NCBI GenBank assembly: GCA_043780595.1
Contig: JAYWCL010000122.1
Location: 32,290 to 96,289, forward strand
Source: Limnoglobus sp043780595
Lineage (GTDB): Bacteria; Planctomycetota; Planctomycetia; Gemmatales; Gemmataceae
Length of the DNA: 64,000 nt
Reading direction: 5' to 3'
A model generated the notes under the pieces. It made no database searches. It was not told the DNA's origin and was given only the letters and a program-made list of their open reading frames with translations. Numbering within the stretch: position 1 is the first letter of the stretch; each line of letters opens with the position of its first letter. A program made the position numbers and the translations under genes. This document shows positions 51,524 to 60,384 of the stretch, piece by piece.

Positions 51524-51991
51524 ATGGAATTGTCGCGAAACTTAAAAGTGGACAGCGTGTCGCGGTTGAACCCAACGCCGCCGCGCGAGATCGAATCGCA
51601 TCGCCCCGTGTCCGATGCGATTGAAGCGATGCGCCGCGATGGCGTCGGCTGCTTACTGGTGACGCAAGACGGGCGTCTCGTCGGTATATTCACCGAACGC
51701 GATTTGCTCACCCGCGTTCTCGCCACGGGAAAAATACTCACGGTGCCGGTGCAAGATGTGATGACACGCGACCCAGTGACGGTGCAACCGAAAGACTCGA
51801 TCCGCACCGCCGTAAAACGTATGCAGAACGGCGGCTATCGCCACCTGCCCGTGGTCGACGATCGCGATCGACCGTCGGGGATTCTCTCCGCAAAGCGGAT
51901 CGTGCGCTACCTCGTCGAGCATTTCCCCGAGACGGTTTACAACCAACCGCCCAACCCCAACACCGCACCCGATTCCCCAGAAGGGGCATGA
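51524..51991 (+). CDS. CBS-domain pair protein
   Basis: 155 residues consisting of two CBS domains: about 24-85 (DGVGCLLVTQDGRLVGIFTERDLL) and about 87-140 (VQDVMTRDPVTVQPKDSIRTAVKRM...GILSAKRIV). Such stand-alone pairs bind adenine nucleotides such as AMP or ATP and control a partner protein. GGAGA lies 5 bases before the ATG. The 37-base spacing from the DUF1549 gene suggests co-transcription, without an obvious functional link. Confidence 0.9.
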   Translation: MELSRNLKVDSVSRLNPTPPREIESHRPVSDAIEAMRRDGVGCLLVTQDGRLVGIFTERDLLTRVLATGKILTVPVQDVMTRDPVTVQPKDSIRTAVKRMQNGGYRHLPVVDDRDRPSGILSAKRIVRYLVEHFPETVYNQPPNPNTAPDSPEGA

Positions 51992-52002
51992 ATTCAACTC
52001 GA

Positions 52003-52085
52003 TTTAGACAGGATGAGCAGGATTGTCAGGATAAGTATTAATGCTTGTATTCAATCCTGTTTATCATGTAAATCCTGTCTAAAAC
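52003..52085. repeat. Inverted repeat, ACAGGAT family
   Basis: TTTAGACAGGATGAGCAGGA pairs imperfectly with TAAATCCTGTCTAAA. Related ACAGGATNNACAGGAT palindromes are widespread between genes of Planctomycetes and other phyla. It lies in the 200-base gap between the convergent CBS and A2M genes, so it may end both transcripts. Confidence 0.7.
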
Positions 52086-52192
52086 TATTATTACCTCGGC
52101 TTGAAATATCGACATTGATGCCGACGATTCGCACTGGAATTGTTGGTTTTTCAACGAATTCTCAGCAAGAAACTTTCGAGCCGGGGTAATAA

Positions 52193-55100
52193 CTACGGCA
52201 AAATGCGGATCGCGAGTGGGTCTTGCCAGTTTTGGCTTTCGGGCTGGTAGTACAAATAGGCGCGGCTCGCCGGGCCGCGAAACTCGCCGGATACGTCGGC
52301 GATCACATCGAAGTTCAACTCGATAATCTGCTTCGGAGTCATGCCGCGCCAGTAGAGGATGAGTTCGCGTCCACGTTGTTCCCAGTAGTCGATACCACGC
52401 AGTTCGCGCAGTGGTTTCATGTCTGCGGGTAGCCTCAGCCCCGCCGGTATCCCGATGATCGCGATTGCCATTCCTTGCTCGGTTGCGGTGGCATTTTCCA
52501 CCCGCACTCGCAGTTGCACGGTCTGCCCCTCGGTCGCTTCGGGCTGGCTCAGCGACGTAGTGAGTTTGACGGGACAATCGAGAAACGTCTCGGGTTTCAG
52601 CGCTCGCGCGGTCCAGGCCACGCTGAACGGGTAAGCCGCCGTTGCGGTGGTTTCTAGGCGTATTTCCTTCGCACCATCGCCGAAAATCTCGTCGGTAAAA
52701 TCAACCGCAATCGGTTCGGTACTCGCCGTGTCGAACGGTTGCTTTGCCACGATTCGATCTGCGACGCGAACGATCAGTTCTCCTTTCTCGGGGGCCGCGT
52801 TTTTTAGTCGTGCCTTCTCTACAAGGGCCTTGAGCGTTAACACGGTCGCTTGCGTCGCGCCGAACGCGCCGAACGGCGTGCGTTTCGTGTTCAGCCACGC
52901 GGTGGCGTTTGTCGCATTCGCGGTGAATGTTATCGGCGGTTTCAGCCACGCTAACGTGGCGAGTGCGGTCGCCTCCGTAATCAGGTCAATGCCACTCGAA
53001 CGGGTGATCGTCGTCTCGGCGGCGGGCAGTGCGCCGTCGGCGTTTTGCAAACTCGCGAGTGCCTTGAGTGCGACGTCGCCGCGCGGGTCGTTGCGGTTCA
53101 TCAGTGCGTTCGCGACGAGCGCCAGCCGATACGGGTCGTTCGATTTCATCGCTTCAGCGAAGGTGGCCGTCAACTCGATTTCGAGCGGCGTCGGCTTACC
53201 GCCGATACGGTCGGTCTCGGTGATCGCCCAGACGATGTATGCATTTGCAACCGACTCCGGCACGGCACCGAAACTGTGATTATCCGTGCTACGTTGGAAG
53301 CCGCCACGGCCATCGCGGCGCGACAACAAGAAGCTTCGTGTGCGGTCGATGAGCGTCTGTTCGACGGGATATACGCGCGACATATCGGCGAGTTGCATGA
53401 GGCCGAATGCGGTCAGTGGTTCGTGTGCGGGAGCTTTGCCGAACCACTCGAACCCCTCGCGACCATCGGTCTTTTTCGGCACTTCAAAACTGGTGAGTTT
53501 GGCGTAACCGCGTTCGAGCATCCCCTTCGCGAGATCGGCCATTGCTGGGTCGGACTTACCCGATTCCCGCAGGGTATCGAGTGCCAGCACATTCGGATAA
53601 TTCGCTGCCGAAGTTTGCTCGAAGCAGCCGTTCGGCTCGCGCAACAACCCGCTCAGGCCCGATTGCACGTCGGCCATCGCGTTGGCGTAGACGGTGATTT
53701 TGCCGCGCATAGTGCCCGGTACAAGTTGCGCGGGAAGCGACAGTTTTGCGGTGCCGGTTTGTTTGAGTACCGCATTCGTCGTGCCCGCCACGGGGAAACC
53801 ATCGGGGACGATAATCGTCGTTCGTTCGAGTGAATCGCCGAGCGTTCCCGCACGGACCGCGAGCCGCAATTTCGCCATACCGCTGGCGATTGTTGGTTTG
53901 AGCGTGACATTAGTACGCACCGCTGACATCGCGTTGACAGCAATCGTTCGTTCGGCTTCCGCTACCAGAATCGGCAAGCGATCCGACCATGCCGTGAGCT
54001 TGACATTCATGGCAGTTGCAGTGCCATTTGCGATGGATACAGGAACGATTAAACGGTCCGTGGCACTGATTTCCAGGGGTAATTTAATGTCGACGGCGAG
54101 CGGCTTGCGGACTTCGATGAGGCCCGTCACCGAACCGAGGCGACCGTCGAGCGTGTGCCCGGCGATCAACACGCGATACGGGTTGAGTGCATCACTCAGC
54201 TGAAACTCGACGCGGCCTTTGCCATCTTCTGGCAACACCAACATCGGGTGCCAATAGACCGTTTCGGTGAAATCGGTGCGGGTGTCGTCGCCAATCGGCG
54301 CGACCGGTTTCGTGTGTGCATATTCGCGAACGACGAACGGAGCGGACCGCGTGAGTGCCTTGGCGACGCGCTTGGCCGCATCAAATTCGGGTGGTGTAAT
54401 TGCAGTGCGTTGGCCGCGGACAATCTTCTCGACACCAGCAACATTGACTCGCGTAATGCCGAGCGCTTCGTCGGCAGTGAAGCCATTCGCGAAGCGAACG
54501 CCCTTCGCGGGAATCGCGTCGCGCGTGAGGGCGAACGGGTCGTCGTTCGACGCGATGCGGTTCGATGGCTTCGGCATGTGCGTTGCAGTTTTGCTCGCCG
54601 ATTCGAGCCTCCAGCGGCCATCGTCCAGCTCCGGAATCGGGTCCGGCACGGCAGCCTGCTTTGGCTCAATAATCGTCGCAGTTCCGATGTCGCCACGGGT
54701 GTTCGCGTACATCGCCATGAGAACGAGCGAGAGCGCCACGAACGCGAACCCGCCGAGGCGAATCGCACGCGATCCGCGAACGATGGCGAGTGCGCCGATC
54801 ATCGCGAGTACGCCCGCAACCCACGGCGTGCGGGTTTGAATCGCGTCGCGATAGTATGTCAGTTGGCTGGAATTCGTGGCGAAATCGGTGGCCGTCGCGG
54901 CCCGCGCGTTGGCCGAAACCTTGCGAGCTTCCTCGGTCGCTAACAGCACGTTCCGGTAATTCGCAGTCGCTTCGTCGAGAGCTTTCGAGGCGGGGTCGAA
55001 CTGCGGCAAGTAGCGTACTGACACCGGGTCGTCAGCGATCGTGCCACCGCGAAGCCACTTCGGCTTCATTCCGTTCGAGATGCGGAACGGCTCGGCATCG

Positions 55101-57472
55101 GCCGTCGATTGAAACCGCCCCGTTTGTTCGGCAAAACGACGCCAGCCTTGTGTGCCGAGGAGCAAGTCGAGCGCGACGGCGGCCTTCGGGTGCGACGTCA
55201 GGAAGAAATCCGAATGTTCCAGCAACTCCGGCTTCTGCACTTCACTATTCAACAGGAAGTACGTTGGCAACATGCGATCCGTTTTGTCGTCGGCCATTGT
55301 GGCGACACTCTCGTTGACAACTGCAGCCCAAAGAATCGCCGCCGTGGCCGCACCGGTTTCGTTCGTGGCTGAGATGTCCAACTTCGCACGGTCACCAGGT
55401 GCGAACAGATCGCCGTTCGCCTTGAAATTCAGGATCAATTGCGATTTCGGCCGGCGGAACATCAGTCGTTCGGCGAGCGGTGTACCTTCGGATTCGTCGA
55501 GGACTGTCACACGGGTGACACCACCCGGCGAACCGGCTACCGGTGTCAGAATCACATCGATGGGCTTTCCCGCTTCGGCCTTCACTTGTTGTTGCGCGAT
55601 GGCGACGCCCCGCGTGTACGCCCCGACGAACAGCGTGCGATTTCGCGTGGATGTGATTGCGACGCGGATCGGGTCATTGGCGTCGACGACGCCTTGCGCG
55701 ATTCGCAACAATGTGCCATCGGCCTTGGTTTTCAAGTCAAATGGCACCGCATCGACACCATGCGGCTTCAGCAGCTTGACCGTATAAGTCTTGCTCGCCT
55801 CGGGGGTGAAAGTGAACACGCCGAGGCCCTGGTTCGCGCCGGGTTGTTCGACATCGGTCATCGTCTGCAAGTCGGCGACGTTTCGCGTGCCATCGTGAAG
55901 GTGGCCGATGATGTCGGCGGGTCTGCCAAGTTTCGTGGTGGCGCGGAAGTAGACGCGGTTCGGTAACCCCGCAACCAGGTCGCCGCCTTCGGGGAACAAT
56001 TCGACGTTCAACTGCTTTGTGGCAACGGGCACTTTGCGAACGATCGACTCGGGGAACTCACCGCCAACGGTCACTGACAGACGTACATCAGCACCGGGCG
56101 GGAGCGTGAAGCGAATGATCGCGCTGCCGTTGACATCGGTCATACTCGGCAACGTGTTCGGATCGAGTGGCAGGCCAATTTTGCCTGCGGACACCTGGAT
56201 GCTCAGGCGTGCTTTGGGCAGCGGGCGGCCACCGTCGTTGACGGTGACCATCGCGCTCACCACGTCGCCGACACCGAAACTGACGGCACTGAATTCGAGC
56301 CGCTTTTGCAGTTTTTCCGGCGTGTATTTGTTGACGAGAAACTTGCGCACCCCCACAATCGGTGCCCCTGTGGGCGGTAAGTCGCTCGACCAGCCGAGCG
56401 GTAATTCGGTGGCAATCAGCGTATATTCGCCGCCCGGAAGTTCGGCGGGTAACGCGAACGTCCCGCAAGATACGCCGCGTAGCGTGAGGCCGGTGAGTGT
56501 CGCATTCGGCAGTGACTGTCCTTTCGGGTCGCGTATATTCACCCGCAAGGTTTGGTCGGCGGTCGGCGGCAGGAACCGCGTGCGATCGAGCGTTAGCGAA
56601 CGGAAAAACACCGGTTCGCCCGGTTGATACATCGGCTTGTCGGTTACGAGGAACGTCGAGTAAACCAGTGCCAATAATCGAATCGGCTCGGCGAGTTCGG
56701 CCTTCTCGCCGGTAGCGTCGGCGGTCGCGACGATCCGCAATTCGAGGTCGTTCGCACCGACGGGGAGTTTCTCCCAAAGCGTTGCCGGCAGTTTCAGTTT
56801 GGCGGGTGCGTCCGTCGTGGCAAGCGTTTGCTTCCAGTACACCGTGCCGCGTGCATCTTGCAAAACCGCATCGATGTGTGCGGCAGTTTTCGTCGTCACG
56901 CGATATTCGTTCGCGGCTCCCGGCGTGGCCGACACCGGCCCGGAGACATCGATCGTGAAAGTCCGCGCGCTGCGATCCGCAACGTCGGCGGTCACCCATT
57001 CGCGAATGATGGCATCGTGCGTTTTTTGCGCGGCGGCAACGGTGGCTTTCGCCGCATCGCGCGGCTTGGTATCGGGTTCGACGGGTTCCGCGTTCAACGC
57101 GGCGAGTTCGGCTTGGACCGTTGGTTTCAGTGTTTGATACGCAGCCCAATCGCGGCCGGTGAAACTCCCAATACCAATTGCCAACAGCACGGCGGCGGCC
57201 ACAGCCCACGCAGTGATGCGGTCGCGCAACGTTCGCAGTGTGGGCCGCGCGATTTCACTCGGCGGCTGGAAATGCACTTCGGGGAAAGACACTTTTGCGG
57301 CGCGAGCGAACAAACCTTGGGCAGTCACAGCTTCGGCTTTTGCGGTGGCACACGCGGTGCAGGTCGACAGGTGCGCAGCAACTTCGACTTCCTCGGCCAG
57401 GTCGAGCAACCCGTAGAGAGAATCGATCAGTCGTTCGCGACACACTTCACACCGGAGCATGAGACCACTCAT
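52193..57472 (-). CDS. Giant anti-sigma/alpha-2-macroglobulin fusion
   Basis: 1759 residues. Residues 1-45 form a zinc-finger anti-sigma (ZAS/zf-HC2) domain: C8-x2-C11 and H34-x3-C38-x2-C41. A membrane helix follows (about 86-105). The long outside part has MG2-type segments (LVTDKPMYQPGEPVFFRSL), further macroglobulin domains, a middle double membrane segment (about 885-930), and the A2M region with the thioester motif CFEQ at Cys1283-Gln1286 (PNGCFEQTSAANYP). An all-helical thioester domain and an end beta domain follow. Such macroglobulins trap attacking proteases. It lies 13 bases after the ECF sigma gene, so it is very likely the cognate anti-sigma factor. Confidence 0.88.
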   Translation of the reverse strand: MSGLMLRCEVCRERLIDSLYGLLDLAEEVEVAAHLSTCTACATAKAEAVTAQGLFARAAKVSFPEVHFQPPSEIARPTLRTLRDRITAWAVAAAVLLAIGIGSFTGRDWAAYQTLKPTVQAELAALNAEPVEPDTKPRDAAKATVAAAQKTHDAIIREWVTADVADRSARTFTIDVSGPVSATPGAANEYRVTTKTAAHIDAVLQDARGTVYWKQTLATTDAPAKLKLPATLWEKLPVGANDLELRIVATADATGEKAELAEPIRLLALVYSTFLVTDKPMYQPGEPVFFRSLTLDRTRFLPPTADQTLRVNIRDPKGQSLPNATLTGLTLRGVSCGTFALPAELPGGEYTLIATELPLGWSSDLPPTGAPIVGVRKFLVNKYTPEKLQKRLEFSAVSFGVGDVVSAMVTVNDGGRPLPKARLSIQVSAGKIGLPLDPNTLPSMTDVNGSAIIRFTLPPGADVRLSVTVGGEFPESIVRKVPVATKQLNVELFPEGGDLVAGLPNRVYFRATTKLGRPADIIGHLHDGTRNVADLQTMTDVEQPGANQGLGVFTFTPEASKTYTVKLLKPHGVDAVPFDLKTKADGTLLRIAQGVVDANDPIRVAITSTRNRTLFVGAYTRGVAIAQQQVKAEAGKPIDVILTPVAGSPGGVTRVTVLDESEGTPLAERLMFRRPKSQLILNFKANGDLFAPGDRAKLDISATNETGAATAAILWAAVVNESVATMADDKTDRMLPTYFLLNSEVQKPELLEHSDFFLTSHPKAAVALDLLLGTQGWRRFAEQTGRFQSTADAEPFRISNGMKPKWLRGGTIADDPVSVRYLPQFDPASKALDEATANYRNVLLATEEARKVSANARAATATDFATNSSQLTYYRDAIQTRTPWVAGVLAMIGALAIVRGSRAIRLGGFAFVALSLVLMAMYANTRGDIGTATIIEPKQAAVPDPIPELDDGRWRLESASKTATHMPKPSNRIASNDDPFALTRDAIPAKGVRFANGFTADEALGITRVNVAGVEKIVRGQRTAITPPEFDAAKRVAKALTRSAPFVVREYAHTKPVAPIGDDTRTDFTETVYWHPMLVLPEDGKGRVEFQLSDALNPYRVLIAGHTLDGRLGSVTGLIEVRKPLAVDIKLPLEISATDRLIVPVSIANGTATAMNVKLTAWSDRLPILVAEAERTIAVNAMSAVRTNVTLKPTIASGMAKLRLAVRAGTLGDSLERTTIIVPDGFPVAGTTNAVLKQTGTAKLSLPAQLVPGTMRGKITVYANAMADVQSGLSGLLREPNGCFEQTSAANYPNVLALDTLRESGKSDPAMADLAKGMLERGYAKLTSFEVPKKTDGREGFEWFGKAPAHEPLTAFGLMQLADMSRVYPVEQTLIDRTRSFLLSRRDGRGGFQRSTDNHSFGAVPESVANAYIVWAITETDRIGGKPTPLEIELTATFAEAMKSNDPYRLALVANALMNRNDPRGDVALKALASLQNADGALPAAETTITRSSGIDLITEATALATLAWLKPPITFTANATNATAWLNTKRTPFGAFGATQATVLTLKALVEKARLKNAAPEKGELIVRVADRIVAKQPFDTASTEPIAVDFTDEIFGDGAKEIRLETTATAAYPFSVAWTARALKPETFLDCPVKLTTSLSQPEATEGQTVQLRVRVENATATEQGMAIAIIGIPAGLRLPADMKPLRELRGIDYWEQRGRELILYWRGMTPKQIIELNFDVIADVSGEFRGPASRAYLYYQPESQNWQDPLAIRILP

Positions 57473-57485
57473 AGTTGGGAATTCT

Positions 57486-58124
57486 TCAACTGTCCGCGTC
57501 GGGCTCGGCGTCCCGCTCGGGATTCAACACTTTTCGTAGCTTGGTCAACGCGGTCCGCATCTGCGTTTTCACGGTGCCGACGGGGGTATTCCGCAGTTCG
57601 CCGATCTGCTCGTATGTCAGATCGCCGTTCTGCCGGAGCAAGAATACCTCGCGTTCTTCGTCCCGCAAGTCCAGGATTGCCTGGCGTAAGCGGGCGACAT
57701 TTTCGTCGTCTTCCATCGCATCGGCCACGGGGAGATCGTGGGCGGGGAGTAACACTTCTTCGGCGATCAGCGGCCGCGAACGCTTGTTCCAGCCGCTGCG
57801 TTGATAGTCGCGGGCGGCATTCAGGCCGATCCGGAAAATCCACGCACGAACGTTTTGCACGTCGACCAGCGAACTCTTCGCACGCCAACACTTCAAGAAC
57901 GCCTCCTGCGCGGCATCCATGGCATCGTCGCGATTGCCGAGGAGGTACGCCAGAGTGCTAACGAGTTCGTCGCGAATCTGGCCGAAGGTGGCGACCAGAA
58001 GCTGTTCGTGCGGTTGCGAGTCTGTCACGGGCATGGGTGAAGCAGGCCCAGCGCTCTCCGAATTCACGGGAGACGAGTCGCGCGGGTCCGGGGGCTTGTT
58101 CCGGTTATCTCCGCGTTTGGCCAT
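57486..58124 (-). CDS. ECF-type RNA polymerase sigma factor
   Basis: 212 residues. A long, charged Pro/Ser-rich N-terminus (about 1-40) precedes sigma region 2 (about 45-115: DAAQEAFLKCWRAK...NVRAWIFRIGLNAARD) and region 4 (about 150-205: LDLRDEEREVFLLRQNGDLTYEQIGELRNTPVGTVKTQMRTALTKLRK), the HTH for the -35 element. It is probably held at the membrane by the zinc-finger domain of the protein encoded just downstream and released on an envelope signal. Confidence 0.94.
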   Translation of the reverse strand: MAKRGDNRNKPPDPRDSSPVNSESAGPASPMPVTDSQPHEQLLVATFGQIRDELVSTLAYLLGNRDDAMDAAQEAFLKCWRAKSSLVDVQNVRAWIFRIGLNAARDYQRSGWNKRSRPLIAEEVLLPAHDLPVADAMEDDENVARLRQAILDLRDEEREVFLLRQNGDLTYEQIGELRNTPVGTVKTQMRTALTKLRKVLNPERDAEPDADS

Positions 58125-58205
58125 TCGCTCCCTACCAGACAGACGAAGATGGTGCCATCATCGTTTTGGATGAAAATGAAAAGTAGGTGGGATCGGTGTA
58201 GACAG

Positions 58206-58240
58206 GAAAAAGCGGGCCGAGCAGAAACCGCGCGACCCGC
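58206..58240 (-). terminator. Rho-independent terminator of the SOD gene
   Basis: On the minus strand GCGGGTCG pairs with CGGCCCGC (one G-U), followed by TTTTT. It lies 15 bases after the SOD stop. Confidence 0.7.
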
Positions 58241-58254
58241 ACAAACTGCCGATA

Positions 58255-58962
58255 TTACTTCGCCTTGTCCAAGTTTGCGGCCACGGCGTCCCAGTTCACG
58301 ACGTGGAACCACGCCTCGACGTACTTCGCGCGCAGGTTGCGATACTTCAGGTAGTACGCATGTTCCCACACGTCGCAACCGAGGATCGGGGCCGCGACGC
58401 CTTCCATCTGCGGGTTGTCCTGGTTCGGCGTACTCACGATCATCAGTGGTTTGTCTTTACCGGGAACCAGCCACGCCCAGCCACTGCCGAAACGCTTCGT
58501 ACAGGCTTCGGTGAAAGCCTTTTTGAAGCCATCGAGCGTGCCGAACGACTCGTCGATTTTCTTCAGAAGTTCGCCCTTCGGAGCGCCGCCATCCTTCGCC
58601 ATCACGTTCCAGAAGAACGTGTGGTTCCAGTGCCCGCCACCGTTGTTTCGTACGCCCTGACGGGCCGCATCGGGCAACGCCTTCAAATTCGCCAGAACCT
58701 CTTCAATCGATTTCGACAGCATTTCCGGCGCGTTCTTCTTCAGCAAGTCGTTCAGGTTCGTCACGTACGCCTGATGGTGTTTCGTGTGGTGGATCGTCAT
58801 CGTTTCGGCGTCGATGTGCGGCTCGAGCGCATCGGGGGCGTAGGGCAACTTGCCCAAGGTGAAGCCCGCGGCGGCTTCGTCGGCAGCGCGACTAGCGGCG
58901 GGTACCAGAATCGCGGCAGCAGCACCTGCGGCCACCGTCAACGCTTCGCGGCGGGTCATCAT
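58255..58962 (-). CDS. Fe/Mn superoxide dismutase, exported
   Basis: About 235 residues from ATG 58962, which has GGAG 9 bases upstream. A Tat-type leader (MMTRREALTVAAGAAAAILVPAASRA) sends it out of the cytoplasm. The metal ligands are visible: His in HHTKHHQAYV, His in NGGGHWNHTFFW, and Asp/His in GCDVWEHAYYLKY. The N-terminal FTLGKLPYAPDALEPHI is typical of the family. It dismutates superoxide. Which metal, Fe or Mn, cannot be decided from the sequence. Confidence 0.94.
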   Translation of the reverse strand: MMTRREALTVAAGAAAAILVPAASRAADEAAAGFTLGKLPYAPDALEPHIDAETMTIHHTKHHQAYVTNLNDLLKKNAPEMLSKSIEEVLANLKALPDAARQGVRNNGGGHWNHTFFWNVMAKDGGAPKGELLKKIDESFGTLDGFKKAFTEACTKRFGSGWAWLVPGKDKPLMIVSTPNQDNPQMEGVAAPILGCDVWEHAYYLKYRNLRAKYVEAWFHVVNWDAVAANLDKAK

Positions 58963-59022
58963 GGCGGAAACTCCATAAGGGAATGGACAGTTCAACGACA
59001 CCCGAATTGTACGCCTGACACA

Positions 59023-59715
59023 TTAAGTGGCGATGCCGAGGTTCGACCAATACGCCGGTAGTGGCGCGTCGACGGCCAGTCGCACCTTCGTAAATGGGTG
59101 ATCGAGTTCGAGCCGACGCGCGTGCAACGCGATGACGCAATCGCGTGGCTCGACTGCGGGTGGGCCGAACGCCCGTGGCGTGGCATACGCCATGTCGCCC
59201 AGAACGGGGTGCCCGCGCCACGCCGATTGCACCCGCAACTGGTGCATCCGCCCCGTGATCGGCGCGAACTCGACGAACGTGCAATCGGCGAGCGTTTGCA
59301 ACACGCGATACTCGAGCACCGCGAGTTTCGCTCCCGGTTCGTCCGGCACGGCCCTCACCACTTTCGCTTCGTCGGGCAGTTTGCGAAGGCAATCGTCCCA
59401 AATGCCGCTCTCCGGGGTGACGATGCCTTCGACGATGGCCCAATACGTTTTGCGAACGGTGCGTTCGTGAAACTGTGCATGAACCCGTTGTGCCGCCTTC
59501 GTGTTGCGGGCGAAACAAATCGCACCCGTTACGGGACGATCGAGCCGGTGCGGCACGCCGAGATACACTCCCGCCGGTTTGGCATACTTCACCTTGATGT
59601 ACTCTTTGACCATCCCCTCGAGCGACGGTATCCCCGCCGGTGCCTGCGTCAGTAGCGGCGCGGGTTTATTCACGATTAGCAGATGGAAATCTTCAAACAG
59701 CACATCGAGAGACAC
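59023..59715 (-). CDS. RluA-like pseudouridine synthase, no S4 domain
   Basis: 230 residues. It opens directly with the catalytic domain (VLFEDFHLLIVNKPAPLLTQ), with the motif PHRLDRPVTGAICFAR carrying the catalytic Asp and TGRMHQLRVQSAWRGHPVLGD as second motif. The absence of an S4 domain is like RluA/TruC rather than RluC/D. It probably modifies rRNA or tRNA. It lies 32 bases after hisH in a minus-strand housekeeping cluster. Confidence 0.92.
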   Translation of the reverse strand: MSLDVLFEDFHLLIVNKPAPLLTQAPAGIPSLEGMVKEYIKVKYAKPAGVYLGVPHRLDRPVTGAICFARNTKAAQRVHAQFHERTVRKTYWAIVEGIVTPESGIWDDCLRKLPDEAKVVRAVPDEPGAKLAVLEYRVLQTLADCTFVEFAPITGRMHQLRVQSAWRGHPVLGDMAYATPRAFGPPAVEPRDCVIALHARRLELDHPFTKVRLAVDAPLPAYWSNLGIAT

Positions 59716-59747
59716 GGAAACCTCGCAAGAAGTGACGCGGAGCGTAA

Positions 59748-60380
59748 TCAGAGTGCCGCGAAGTTGGCGAGCATCTTCAAGCCGATGGCTTGGCTTTTCT
59801 CGGGGTGAAACTGCGTGGCGAAGACGTTGTCGCGCCAGATCACCGACGCGAACGGCGTCGGATAATCGGTCGTGGCCGCCACGATGGCATCGTCCTTTGT
59901 TACGGGGTAATACCCGTGGACGAAGTACACCGACGGGTTCGGCGGTAAGCCTGCGAATAGCGGGCAGTTCGGCGCGGTTAGCGTCAGCGTGTTCCAGCCC
60001 ATGTGCGGCACTTTCAGCCTCACGCCGTTGCCGTCCAGTAGTGGATTCGCGTACGGCACCACTTCGCCATCGAAGATTCCCAGCCCCGCGTGCAAGCCGT
60101 TCTCGTGGCCGTGTGCGAACAGCATCTGCATTCCGAGGCAGATGCCGAGGAACGGTGTGCCGCGTTGAATTTGCTCGATAATCACACTATCGAGGTGCGT
60201 TTCGCGTATCCGCACCATCGCATCGGCGAACGACCCGACACCGGGAAGAACGACCTTCGCGGCGATGGCGATCTGGTTCGGATCCGATGAAATCTCGGCG
60301 GCGTGCCCGACCGCTTCAAACGCCTTTTGCACGCTCCGCAGGTTCGCCATCCCGTAATCGACGATGAGTATTTTCGACAT
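59748..60380 (-). CDS. hisH: Imidazole glycerol phosphate synthase, glutaminase subunit
   Basis: 210 residues. A class I glutamine amidotransferase with Cys81 in GICLGMQM, and the His/Glu pair in FHPEKSQAIG near residue 190. It supplies ammonia to HisF for imidazole glycerol phosphate and AICAR formation in histidine synthesis. hisF is not in the window. The start is 4 bases after the prepilin peptidase stop. Confidence 0.96.
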   Translation of the reverse strand: MSKILIVDYGMANLRSVQKAFEAVGHAAEISSDPNQIAIAAKVVLPGVGSFADAMVRIRETHLDSVIIEQIQRGTPFLGICLGMQMLFAHGHENGLHAGLGIFDGEVVPYANPLLDGNGVRLKVPHMGWNTLTLTAPNCPLFAGLPPNPSVYFVHGYYPVTKDDAIVAATTDYPTPFASVIWRDNVFATQFHPEKSQAIGLKMLANFAAL

Positions 60381-60384
60381 GATT

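Noticed and set aside
52038..52577. 179-residue minus ORF at the end of the A2M gene
   Set aside because: Most of it is a shadow of the A2M reading frame and the rest is the ACAGGAT repeat and AT-rich spacer.
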